From: Streptomyces phaeolivaceus
GTDB taxonomy: Bacteria > Actinomycetota > Actinomycetes > Streptomycetales > Streptomycetaceae
Direction of reading: 5' to 3'
Assembly (NCBI RefSeq): GCF_009184865.1
Contig: NZ_CP045096.1
Span: forward strand, 3,844,001 to 3,908,000
Length of the DNA stretch: 64,000 bases
The first letter of the stretch is position 1. Each line of letters starts with the position of its first letter. Below the pieces are notes generated by a model that worked only from the letters and a program-made list of their open reading frames with translations, was not told where the DNA came from and searched no databases. The position numbers and the translations under genes were made by a program. Shown piece after piece: positions 15,046-23,229 of this stretch.

Positions 15046-15894
15046 GTGCCGCCCAGCACCCCCACCCTGCGCCAGCAGCGCCTGGGTGCCGAACTGCGCA
15101 AACTGAGGGAGCACGCGGGGCTGACGTCCAGCGCCGCCGCAGAGCTGCTCGGTGTCAAGCAGGCTCAGATCAGCAGCATTGAAGCGGGTCGCTACGCCGT
15201 CAGCGCCGACCGTGTGCGCACCTTCGCCCGCGCGTACAGCTGCGCCGACCCGGCACTCGTGGACGCCTTGGCCGCGATGACCGGCGGCCGTACGCGCGGC
15301 TGGTGGGACGAGTACCGGGAGCACCTACCGGTCGGCCTGATCGATCTCGCGGAACTGGAGCACTACGCCACCGAGTTGCGCGCGGCGCTGGTCATCCACA
15401 TCCCCGCGCTCCTCCAGACTACCGAGCACGCGCGCGCCCTGTTCAAAGAGGCGGTACCGCCTCTGCGGCCGTACGAGATCGAGCACAGGCTCAGCCATCG
15501 GATCAAGCGCCAGGGCGTCCTCCACCGGCAGAACCCGCCCCCATACACAGCCGTGATCCACGAGTGCGCCTTCCACATGGGATACGGCGGCCCCGCCACT
15601 GTCCGCGCCCAGCTCCGGCACCTGCTGGACATGAGCGAACTCGATCGAGTCACCGTGCGGATCATCCCTATGGGAAGCGGCTCATTCCCCGGGAACGGAC
15701 AGTCCATCGACTATCTGTCAGGCGACGTCCCTCAGCTCGACACTGTCCAGCTGGACACTCACCATGGCTGCGAATTCCTTGACGGCGCGGCACAGTTGGA
15801 GAAGTACCGTTCCGTGTTGGAGGGGATGGAAGTCAAAGCCTTCAAGCCGGCCGACTCCCGCGACCTGCTCCATCGCCTCATCCAGACGATCTGA
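15046..15894 (+). CDS. Xre-family regulator with DUF5753-type sensor domain
   Basis: 282 residues from GTG 15046 with GAGAGAGGG upstream. Residues 8-70 are a helix-turn-helix (GAELRKLREHAGLTSSAAAE, then LLGVKQAQISSIEAGRYAVS). The remaining about 200 residues are the DUF5753 domain (WWDEYREHLPVGLIDLAELE, RQGVLHRQNPPPYTAVIHE, YGGPATVRAQLRHLLDMSEL). Such regulators pair with DUF397 proteins in Streptomyces and control development or antibiotic production in several cases. Here two DUF397 genes follow at once and a HATPase gene is divergent. Confidence 0.85.
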   Translation: MPPSTPTLRQQRLGAELRKLREHAGLTSSAAAELLGVKQAQISSIEAGRYAVSADRVRTFARAYSCADPALVDALAAMTGGRTRGWWDEYREHLPVGLIDLAELEHYATELRAALVIHIPALLQTTEHARALFKEAVPPLRPYEIEHRLSHRIKRQGVLHRQNPPPYTAVIHECAFHMGYGGPATVRAQLRHLLDMSELDRVTVRIIPMGSGSFPGNGQSIDYLSGDVPQLDTVQLDTHHGCEFLDGAAQLEKYRSVLEGMEVKAFKPADSRDLLHRLIQTI

Positions 15895-15906
15895 GAGAGC
15901 CCGGAA

Positions 15907-16104
15907 GTGTCCGACCACAAATGGCAGAAGTCCAGCTACAGCCCTGACGGCGCCAACTGCGTCTACGTCGCCGCCAGCCGCACCGAACTCAAACTGCACC
16001 TCCGCGAGAGCGACGACCCCACCGCCATCCTCACCACCACTCCGGCCTCTCTCCGCTCCCTCATACGGACCCTCAAAAGCCGGAGCATCGCCAACCACCT
16101 GTGA
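15907..16104 (+). CDS. DUF397 small protein, copy 1
   Basis: 65 residues from GTG 15907, 12 bases after the Xre stop. The signature WQKSSYSPDGANCVYVA followed by LHLRESDDPTAILTTTPASL is the DUF397 pattern. These small proteins are the usual partners encoded next to DUF5753 Xre regulators and are thought to bind or antagonise them; that partner role is inferred from family context. Confidence 0.85.
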   Translation: MSDHKWQKSSYSPDGANCVYVAASRTELKLHLRESDDPTAILTTTPASLRSLIRTLKSRSIANHL

Positions 16105-16115
16105 AAGGCAGTGAC

Positions 16116-16322
16116 ATGCCCAGACTTCACTGGCAGAAGGCCACCCATTGCGGCGACGCCTCCAACTGCGTCAACCTCGCCGCCACCCCCACCCGACACA
16201 TACTCCTCCGCGAGAGCGACACCCCCGCCATCGCTCTCACCACCACCCCGCTCCCCCTCAACTCCCTCATACAGACCCTCAAGAGCCAGGGGCTCAGCTC
16301 GACGACTCGCCCACATAGCTGA
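16116..16322 (+). CDS. DUF397 small protein, copy 2
   Basis: 68 residues from ATG 16116, 11 bases after the first DUF397 gene. WQKATHCGDASNCVNLAATP and LLRESDTPAIALTTTPLPL match copy 1, and both end in a SLI.TLKS segment, so this is a tandem duplicate. The last 29 bases overlap the convergent gene ending at 16294. Confidence 0.8.
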   Translation: MPRLHWQKATHCGDASNCVNLAATPTRHILLRESDTPAIALTTTPLPLNSLIQTLKSQGLSSTTRPHS

Positions 16323-17133
16323 GCGTGTCCGTGCCGCCCTCTTCCCAGGTGATGACGACGTCGTCGCCGGAGCGGCGGACCGTGGCGAAGGTGATGTCGT
16401 CGTCGCTGACGTCGGCCGAGGCCATGGGGGTGAGGGCCATGCGGAAGTTGTTGTCGTCGCGGTACTTGCCGACGCCGGTCATGATGCCCTTGCCGCCGAC
16501 CATGTCGATGTAGGACAGCGGGTGCTGGCCCTTGGCCTCGCCGGCGGTCTGCTCGGCGCCGATCGTCAGGGTGCGGGCCTCGTCGTCCTGCCACTGGCCC
16601 TCGACGCCCTTGGCGGGGGCGACGCTCGCACCGCCGTCGTCCAGACCGCCGTCGGGCGTGTCGGTGGCCTCCTCGGTAGCCTCCTCCGACGCGTCCTCGG
16701 ACGGGCTCTCGGACTCGGTCGCCGACGCCGACACGCTCTGGCCGGGCTTGGCCGTGTCGGAGTCGTCCGAGTTGCTCGTGAGCAGGAAGACACCCCCGCC
16801 GATCACCGCGAGCGCCGCGACGGCGGCCACGATGATCAGCGCGACTTTGCCGCCGTTACCCCCGGAGGGCGGCGGCGGGGGCGGGTAACCCCCGTACTGG
16901 GGACCGTAGTTGGGCATACCCGGAGCCCCCGGAGCCCCCGGAGCCCCCGGCGCGCCTGGGGCCCCGTAAGGCGGCTGCCCACCCCCGTACGGCTGCTGCG
17001 GAGCCGTCGCGTACGGGTTCGGCGGCTGGCCGGGGACCTGGCCCGGGGGCGGGTACGCCCCAGGGTACGGCGGCTGCTGCGGCGGCTGGGCGCCGTACCC
17101 GTCGTAGGGCGGCTGGCCGGGAGGCTGAGTCAT
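16294..17133 (-). CDS. Proline/glycine-rich single-pass membrane protein
   Basis: 279 residues from ATG 17133. Residues 1-92 are a Pro/Gly/Tyr/Gln-rich cytoplasmic region (QPPYDGYGAQPPQQPPYPG; repeated GAP units). One transmembrane segment spans about 95-117 (KVALIIVAAVAALAVIGGG). After a Ser/Glu/Asp-rich linker, a folded extracellular domain of about 100 residues follows (GVEGQWQDDEARTLTIGAEQ ... DVVITWEEGGTDTLSYVG). This layout is common among Streptomyces envelope proteins of unknown function. The C-terminus overlaps the DUF397 gene. Confidence 0.65.
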   Translation of the reverse strand: MTQPPGQPPYDGYGAQPPQQPPYPGAYPPPGQVPGQPPNPYATAPQQPYGGGQPPYGAPGAPGAPGAPGAPGMPNYGPQYGGYPPPPPPSGGNGGKVALIIVAAVAALAVIGGGVFLLTSNSDDSDTAKPGQSVSASATESESPSEDASEEATEEATDTPDGGLDDGGASVAPAKGVEGQWQDDEARTLTIGAEQTAGEAKGQHPLSYIDMVGGKGIMTGVGKYRDDNNFRMALTPMASADVSDDDITFATVRRSGDDVVITWEEGGTDTLSYVGESSS

Positions 17134-17297
17134 CGGCGGGTGTCACTCCTTGGGTCGCTTCGGCGAGGCGAGAAGTGCGCGGAACACCTGCCTCAAGCCA
17201 GCCCAACATCCACCACTCGCTCAGTCGTACGCAAGTGCGTATCCCGGTTGGTTACGGGGTCAATACATGACCGAGCGCCCGCAACCGACCGGCCGCG

Positions 17298-18482
17298 TCA
17301 GGACCTCCCCCCGGCACCCCCACGATCCGCGCGCTTCGGCCACAACCTCGGCCTCCGCCGCGCCGCCAGATCCTCCGCCCAGCCGAACGCGACGACGCAG
17401 GCGACGACCAGCAGCCAGGTCAGGACCAGCACGGGCCAGATGCTCTCCAGCAGCCAGGGCGTGTGCTGTTCGAGGAACGGCACGCTCCACAGCCGGTCCC
17501 ACTGCGTGGCGGCGATCATGATGCAGGTGGTGTGCCAGAGATAGATCGTCACCGCGCGGGAGTTGAGGAAGGCGATCACCCCGTCCCAGCGGCGCAGCCG
17601 GGGCGGCCACTCGGGCCACGACGGGCTGAAGTGCAGCAGCAGCGCCACCACGGCGACGGACCACAGGGACTGGGCGAACGGCATGTCGTCCAGGTCGTGG
17701 CCGGGGCCGTAGTCGTGGCGCAGGGCGTACCAGAGGCCGACCAGCGCGACCGCCGGGGCCACGGACGGCACGACGTACCTCGGGAGGCGCTTGAGGATGC
17801 CCTCCTGGTGGGCCATGCCGAGGATCCAGCAGGCGCCGAAGGTGGTGAAGTCCGTCAGCCCCGAGGCGAGGCGCTCGCCCGGCAGCGGCGCCGACAGACC
17901 CAGCTCCAACAGCCCGCACAGCGCGATCGGCGCGAGGACCGTCACCACCGGCAGCTTCCGCAGCGCGCGCAGCAGCAGCGGGGAGAGGACGACGAACCAG
18001 ATGTAGGTGCGGACGTACCAGAGGGGGCCGGCCAGTTGCACGGCCCAGTCGGCGCCGATGAGGCCCTGCACCCCGGGCAGTCCGTCGGCGTACGGCGGTT
18101 CGCTGATCGGGAGGATCCAGAACGCGAGGTGGAACCACCACCACAGGGGGTGCCAGTACGGGTCCGGCGCCCAGCCCTGGGCGATCATCCCCGTCACGCC
18201 GACGACGCCCAGCAGCCACACCGGGGGCAGCAGTCGGCGCAGCCGGCCCCTGATGACGTCCGCCGCCGGGCGCTTGAGCGAGCGCGCCATGAGGTTGCCG
18301 GCGAGCGCGAACATCACGCCCATGGAGGGGAAGACGAGCGGCAGCCAGCTCCAGCCGGCGAGGTGGTAGAGCACCACCCGGAAGATGGCGAGGGCCCGGA
18401 GGAAGTCGAAGTACCGGTCCCGGCCCGTGACTTGAGGGGCCGACGGGGTCTGGGGCGCGGAGTCCTGCGTCAGCGTGCTCAT
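17298..18482 (-). CDS. Acyltransferase 3 family membrane protein
   Basis: 394 residues from ATG 18482, which overlaps the matB stop (ATGA). RDRYFDFLRALAIFRVVLYH near residue 20-40 is the start of the acyltransferase-3 fold with its conserved His, and about ten membrane helices follow. These enzymes transfer acyl groups to extracellular sugars. As the third gene of the mat operon it may O- or N-acylate the exopolysaccharide, analogous to IcaC or OatA-type modification; that link is inferred from the translational coupling. Confidence 0.75.
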   Translation of the reverse strand: MSTLTQDSAPQTPSAPQVTGRDRYFDFLRALAIFRVVLYHLAGWSWLPLVFPSMGVMFALAGNLMARSLKRPAADVIRGRLRRLLPPVWLLGVVGVTGMIAQGWAPDPYWHPLWWWFHLAFWILPISEPPYADGLPGVQGLIGADWAVQLAGPLWYVRTYIWFVVLSPLLLRALRKLPVVTVLAPIALCGLLELGLSAPLPGERLASGLTDFTTFGACWILGMAHQEGILKRLPRYVVPSVAPAVALVGLWYALRHDYGPGHDLDDMPFAQSLWSVAVVALLLHFSPSWPEWPPRLRRWDGVIAFLNSRAVTIYLWHTTCIMIAATQWDRLWSVPFLEQHTPWLLESIWPVLVLTWLLVVACVVAFGWAEDLAARRRPRLWPKRADRGGAGGRS

Positions 18483-20872
18483 CCGACCGGCCTCCGCTCA
18501 CCCGCGGGCTCGCCCGACTGCTGCTGGGGCACGGCCGCCCCCTGCGGCGCGCCCGGCAGCCCCACCGCCCCCGTCCGCCTCAGCTTCTGCCAGCGCAGCC
18601 GGCCGCCGGTGAGGGCGGTGATCCAGGACTGGAGCAGGACGACGTACATGAGCTGGCGGTACAGGATCTGCTGGAGCGGGAGCGAGATCAGATGGGTCAT
18701 GCGCTCCTTGTCGAGCCGGAAGGCAAGGGCCGCGCACACCACTTGGACGGCGAGGACGCCCAGCCAGGCGCCGATCGTCTTCTCGGTCGGCCCGAAGACC
18801 AGCCCGTAGAGCAGGAAGACGTCGATGAGCGGGGCCAGCAGGGGCGCCACGACCATGAAGAGGGAGACCAGCGGCAGGCCCACCCGGCCGAAACGGCCGG
18901 AGGCGCCCCGGTCGAAGAGGGAGCCCCGGTGCTTCCAGATCGCCTGCATGGTGCCGTACGACCAGCGGTAGCGCTGGGACCACAACTGCTGGACGGATTC
19001 GGGTGCTTCGGTCCAGGCGCGGGCGTTCTCCGCGTAGACGACGTGCCAGCCGTCGCGGTGCATGGCCATGGTGATGTCGGTGTCCTCGGCGAGGGTGTCC
19101 TCGCTCATCCCGCCGACGCGTTCGAGGGCCGTGCGGCGGAACGCCCCGACCGCGCCGGGGATCGTCGGCATACAGCGCAGGATGTCGTACATCCGGCGGT
19201 CGAGGTTGAAGCCCATCACGTACTCGATGTGCTGCCAGGCACCGATCATGGTGTCCCGGTTGCCGACCTTGGCGTTGCCCGCGACCGCGCCGACCCGGGG
19301 GTCCGCGAAGGGCTGCACCAGCTCACGGACGGTGGCCTGTTCGAAGACCGTGTCGCCGTCCATCATGACGATGATCTCGTGCCGGGCGTTGGCGATGCCC
19401 CGGTTGAGGGCGGCGGGCTTGCCCGCGTTGAGCTGCCGTACGACACGGACGCCCGGCAGGTCCTTGCCCAGTTCCTCGACGATGCCGGCCGTGCCGTCGC
19501 TGGAGCCGTCGTCGATGACCAGCACCTCGATGGGGTGGTCGCTCGCCACCAGCGAACGGACCGTCTTCTCGATGCACTTGGCCTCGTTGTACGCGGGCAC
19601 CAGCACCGACACCGGTTCGGTGACGGGCCCGTCCGGTCCCCAGCGGAAATCGCGGCGCCTGACCTTGCGGGCGTGGACGAGCGACAGGACCAGCATCAGC
19701 CCGAAGCGCGCGAGGACGAGGACACCGACGACGGCGAGGGCGACCACGAGCACGCTCGTCGTCTTCTCGGAGACCTGTACCAGCGTCACCCAGACCTTGC
19801 CCTTCACCAGGCCGAGGCCGGTGACCGGGGTGTGCGCGCTGGGGGCCTTCAGGGCGCCGGTCAGGGTGTCGAACTTGTAGCCCTTGACCTGGAGCCCGGC
19901 GATGTAGCGGTCCAGCGCGGCGACGGTCTGCGAGCGGTCGCCGCCGGAGTCGTGCATCAGCACGATCGCGCCCTCGCCGCGCTCGGGCGTGGACCGGCGG
20001 ATGATCTCGTCGGCACCGGGCCGCTTCCAGTCCTGGCTGTCGGTGTCGCTGACGACGGTGATGTAGCCGCGGCTGCCGATGTACTGCGTCACCGGCCACG
20101 TCCGGTTGTCCATGCGCGTCGAGAACGACGAGTACGGCGGCCGGAACAGCGAGGTGCGGATGCCCGCGGCGCCCGCGAGCGCGAGCTGGTTCTGGGACAG
20201 CTCCCAGTCGATGCGGTCCTTGGACTGGAGGGAGAGATCAGGGTGGTTGAAGGTGTGCAGGCCGATCTCGTGGCCCTCGTCGACCATCCGCTGGACCAGG
20301 TCCGGGTAGCGGGAGGCCATGGTGCCGGTGATGAAGAAGACGACCTTGGCGTCGTGCTTCTTCAGCATGTCGAGGACCTTGGGGGTCCACTTGGGGTCCG
20401 GCCCGTCGTCGAAGGTCAGCACCAGCTCGTAGTCGGGGACGTCGAGGGCGATCTGCCGGCCGGAGCGGGTGTCGATCACGGGCCCGCCCTTCAGTATCTT
20501 CTTCGGCACCTCGTCGTTCGAGACGAGCGGCCCGACGCGGTGGTCCGCGAGGATCTCGCTGTGCACGTATCCGCGCAGCATCAGCATGGCCATCAGGGCG
20601 AGGAGCAGCACACAGGGCAGCACCTGGCGCAGCGGCACCCGCCGCCGCGCGGAACGCTTCTTCGCGCCCTTGCGCGAGCGCTTCACGGTGCCGGTGCCTG
20701 TGCCTGTGCCTGTGCCTGTGCTGCGGGTGGCGCCGGTGGGGCCAGTGGTTCCGGTGGTTCCGGTGGTTCCGGTGGTGCTGCCGCTCTCGGAGGCGGGCGC
20801 CGAACGCGACGAGCGGGTATGGCGATTGGCGGCGGCACGCGAGGGCGTGCCGCCGCGCTTGGAGCGGGTCAT
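18479..20872 (-). CDS. matB: Bifunctional polysaccharide deacetylase / family 2 glycosyltransferase (MatB-like)
   Basis: 797 residues from ATG 20872. A low-complexity (TG)n N-terminus and one membrane segment (about 80-98) precede a NodB deacetylase domain (TFDDGPDP near 152; EIGLHTFNHPD; LFRPPYSS). A second membrane segment is followed by a processive GT2 domain (LVPAYNEAKCIEKTV, VIDDGSSDG, MMDGD, EDTDITMAM, QRYRW) and C-terminal helices. Synthase and deacetylase in one chain match MatB of S. coelicolor/lividans, which with MatA makes poly-beta-1,6-N-acetylglucosamine for pellet aggregation. It overlaps matA by ATGA. The name rests on architecture and neighbourhood. Confidence 0.8.
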   Translation of the reverse strand: MTRSKRGGTPSRAAANRHTRSSRSAPASESGSTTGTTGTTGTTGPTGATRSTGTGTGTGTGTVKRSRKGAKKRSARRRVPLRQVLPCVLLLALMAMLMLRGYVHSEILADHRVGPLVSNDEVPKKILKGGPVIDTRSGRQIALDVPDYELVLTFDDGPDPKWTPKVLDMLKKHDAKVVFFITGTMASRYPDLVQRMVDEGHEIGLHTFNHPDLSLQSKDRIDWELSQNQLALAGAAGIRTSLFRPPYSSFSTRMDNRTWPVTQYIGSRGYITVVSDTDSQDWKRPGADEIIRRSTPERGEGAIVLMHDSGGDRSQTVAALDRYIAGLQVKGYKFDTLTGALKAPSAHTPVTGLGLVKGKVWVTLVQVSEKTTSVLVVALAVVGVLVLARFGLMLVLSLVHARKVRRRDFRWGPDGPVTEPVSVLVPAYNEAKCIEKTVRSLVASDHPIEVLVIDDGSSDGTAGIVEELGKDLPGVRVVRQLNAGKPAALNRGIANARHEIIVMMDGDTVFEQATVRELVQPFADPRVGAVAGNAKVGNRDTMIGAWQHIEYVMGFNLDRRMYDILRCMPTIPGAVGAFRRTALERVGGMSEDTLAEDTDITMAMHRDGWHVVYAENARAWTEAPESVQQLWSQRYRWSYGTMQAIWKHRGSLFDRGASGRFGRVGLPLVSLFMVVAPLLAPLIDVFLLYGLVFGPTEKTIGAWLGVLAVQVVCAALAFRLDKERMTHLISLPLQQILYRQLMYVVLLQSWITALTGGRLRWQKLRRTGAVGLPGAPQGAAVPQQQSGEPAGERRPVG

Positions 20873-21981
20873 CAGGCGGGGCTCTCCGGGTTCTGCGGAC
20901 TCTGCGAGCTGGGCGGGCCGGACGGCTCCTGCGCGCTCGGCGAGCCGTCCGGCGTGGACGGGTCGGGCTCGACGGACTGGACGGGCGCCGGGGACGCCGG
21001 TCCACCGGCGACGTTGTCCGAGCCGCCGGAGCCCGGAGCGGGGCCGGCGGAGCCGGTCTCGGAGGGCGAGGGCGAGGCCGGCGGCGAGGCCGAGGGGCTG
21101 GGGTCGACCTTCGGCGGCTCGGGCGCCGAGGCGGACGGCTCCGGGTCCTTCACCCCGGCGGTCGGCTTCGGCCCCGGCGTCGCACCGGCGCTGGGCTTGG
21201 CCGACGGCTCGGCGCTCGCGGACTTCTCCGGCTGCTTGGCCCGGCCCGAGGAGCCGGTCGGCGACTTGCCGCCGGGCGAGAACGACGCCCCCGTACGACC
21301 GCCGCCCGGACCGGAGTCCGGTACGAAGCCGTCGGCCTCGTCGGTCCGGTCGTCCGACTCGTCCGGCAGCGGGGGCGTGTCCACCCGGCCCGCCGGCTTG
21401 TCGTCCTTCTGCATCGGCACCGGCAGCCAGGGCGCGTCCGAGTTGCCGGACACCAGGGTGCCGACGATGACCACGGCGTACGCGGCGCAGGCGGTGCCGA
21501 CGGCGATACCGAGCTTCCGGTAGAGGTTCCGGCGCCGGCCCGACTCGTCGACGAACACCGGCCCGTCGGAGTCCTGGACGGCACCCGCCGCGTCCCCGTC
21601 CTTGCCGGCGTGCCGGCCCGATCCCTCGTCCACTTCGCGCCCCACACCGTCGAGTTGCACGGTCACCTCGTGCGGATCGTGATTACGGCCCGGCTGATCG
21701 GGCTGCTCCCAGGGCGCCGGAACGACACCCGGCTGCCGGGGCACGGCCCCCGTTCTACCGGCGGCCTCGGGCCAGACCACCTCGCCACCGCCACCGCCAC
21801 GGCCTCGGCCGGGGCCTTCACCTTCACCACCGGTCCGCTGCGACTCAAAGCCTTGCGACTCAAGGCCCCGCGACTCAAAGCCCTGCGGCTGAATGCCCTT
21901 CGGCCGGCTGCCGTTGGGCCGGCTGCCGTTGGGCCGACTGCCGTTGGGCCGACTGCCGCCAGGCCAGTTATCGACGTGCAC
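20872..21981 (-). CDS. matA: Single-pass membrane protein upstream of matB (MatA-like)
   Basis: 369 residues from GTG 21981, preceded by GGGGGGAAG; longer starts up to 22062 are possible. The N-terminus carries (SRPNG)n pentapeptide repeats from 15-nt units, then a disordered cytoplasmic region. One transmembrane helix lies around 165-188 (LGIAVGTACAAYAVVIVGTL). The extracellular half is Pro/Ser/Glu-rich. It overlaps matB by four bases. Position and coupling correspond to matA of the Streptomyces mycelial-aggregation locus; the biochemical function is unclear from sequence. Confidence 0.6.
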   Translation of the reverse strand: MHVDNWPGGSRPNGSRPNGSRPNGSRPKGIQPQGFESRGLESQGFESQRTGGEGEGPGRGRGGGGGEVVWPEAAGRTGAVPRQPGVVPAPWEQPDQPGRNHDPHEVTVQLDGVGREVDEGSGRHAGKDGDAAGAVQDSDGPVFVDESGRRRNLYRKLGIAVGTACAAYAVVIVGTLVSGNSDAPWLPVPMQKDDKPAGRVDTPPLPDESDDRTDEADGFVPDSGPGGGRTGASFSPGGKSPTGSSGRAKQPEKSASAEPSAKPSAGATPGPKPTAGVKDPEPSASAPEPPKVDPSPSASPPASPSPSETGSAGPAPGSGGSDNVAGGPASPAPVQSVEPDPSTPDGSPSAQEPSGPPSSQSPQNPESPA

Positions 21982-22140
21982 GCACTTCCCCCCACGGGAT
22001 CGTTCCGGGTGCGTGTTCGATGCCGGGCGGTCGCACTTTCCTGTACCGGACCGGGCCCCCACCCGATCCGGGGCGCCCCGCCCCTCACACGCTCCCGGGC
22101 CCCGAATGTAGGGGTGGGAGAGATGTCTACGTGTGGGATG

Positions 22141-23115
22141 TCAGGTGAAGGTCATCATGATGAGTGCATCTCTGGCCGGAATCCACCCGTCCTCCGGATG
22201 TGATAGCCATACTTCCGCCTTCGCCAACTCGCCAGCGGCCCGCCGCAACGCGTCGAGCCCGGGATGCCGAAGCCCCTCCCGCCACACCAGAGACACAGGT
22301 GACAACGGCACGGGGTCGACAATCGGCCGCGCCACGGTGCCCGGCATGGGTGGAAAATCCACCACCGCCAACACCGGCGACCTGGTCTTCGCCATGACCC
22401 GCCGGAACTCCTCCTCCCCTACGGCCAGGGGGGCGGGGGCCGCGATCTCGATCCCCCGCCCCTCGAACAGCCGCGCCGCGAGATCCGTCCACTCCGGCGT
22501 ACGGGGATTCCCGGCGCCCGCGTACACCCGCTCACCCGCGAGTTCCGCCAGCGGTACGGCGTCCAGCGCGGCCAGCCGGTGGTCCTCGGGCAGGATCACC
22601 GTCATCGGCTCGTACCGCACCGGCTGCTGTCCGAGCCGCGCCCGCACCCCGGGTTCGAGCCCCGCGAACCTCCCGAACGACACGTCCAGCCGCCCGGCGA
22701 GGATCTCGGCCGCCGCGTACGTCAGCCCGCTCTCGTACCGCGCCATCAACTCCAGCTCGGGCACGATCTCCCGGGCCCGCCGCAGCACCCGCACCCCCGT
22801 GGCCAGCCCCGGCGAGTTCAGATCCACCAGCAGGGGCCGCGCCTGCCGGAACGCCGCCACCAGCTCCTCCTGCGCCTCCAGCACCCGCCGCGCATGGGGC
22901 ACCAGCCGCTCCCCGTCCCCCGTCAACCCCACCTGCCGGGTGCTCCGCACGAACAGCTCCACCCCCAACTCCCGCTCCAGCCGCTTCACATCCCGACTGA
23001 GCGCCTGCTGAGCGACGAAGAGTCGAGCGGCGGCCCGGGTGAAGTGCAGTTCCTCGGCGACGGCGAGAAACGAACGCAGAAGCCGGGAATCGACGGCGTA
23101 CGGGACAGTGGACAT
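22141..23115 (-). CDS. LysR-family transcriptional regulator
   Basis: 324 residues from ATG 23115. Residues 8-67 hold the LysR helix-turn-helix (RLLRSFLAVAEELHFTRAAA, RLFVAQQALSRDVKRLERE), followed by a periplasmic-binding-like effector domain (PLLVDLNSPG ... MTVILPEDHRLAALDAVPLA). Length is normal. It is divergent from the MFS transporter at 23230, the usual arrangement for a regulator and its target exporter, so it probably controls that gene and itself from the shared 114-base spacer. Confidence 0.85.
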   Translation of the reverse strand: MSTVPYAVDSRLLRSFLAVAEELHFTRAAARLFVAQQALSRDVKRLERELGVELFVRSTRQVGLTGDGERLVPHARRVLEAQEELVAAFRQARPLLVDLNSPGLATGVRVLRRAREIVPELELMARYESGLTYAAAEILAGRLDVSFGRFAGLEPGVRARLGQQPVRYEPMTVILPEDHRLAALDAVPLAELAGERVYAGAGNPRTPEWTDLAARLFEGRGIEIAAPAPLAVGEEEFRRVMAKTRSPVLAVVDFPPMPGTVARPIVDPVPLSPVSLVWREGLRHPGLDALRRAAGELAKAEVWLSHPEDGWIPARDALIMMTFT

Positions 23116-23229
23116 CCGGCGAACTTACAACCGGGGTGCGTGAATGGCGACGGAGTAGGTGTTGGACGGTGGATCACGCCCCGGGCGACGGTATGCCGTA
23201 TGCCGCACTCCCAAACCGACAAGCAGCAC

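Noticed and set aside
22579..23229. Long N-terminal extension of the MFS gene
   Set aside because: The extension lies opposite the LysR coding region and has no transporter features; only 23230 (or 23200) is a sensible start.
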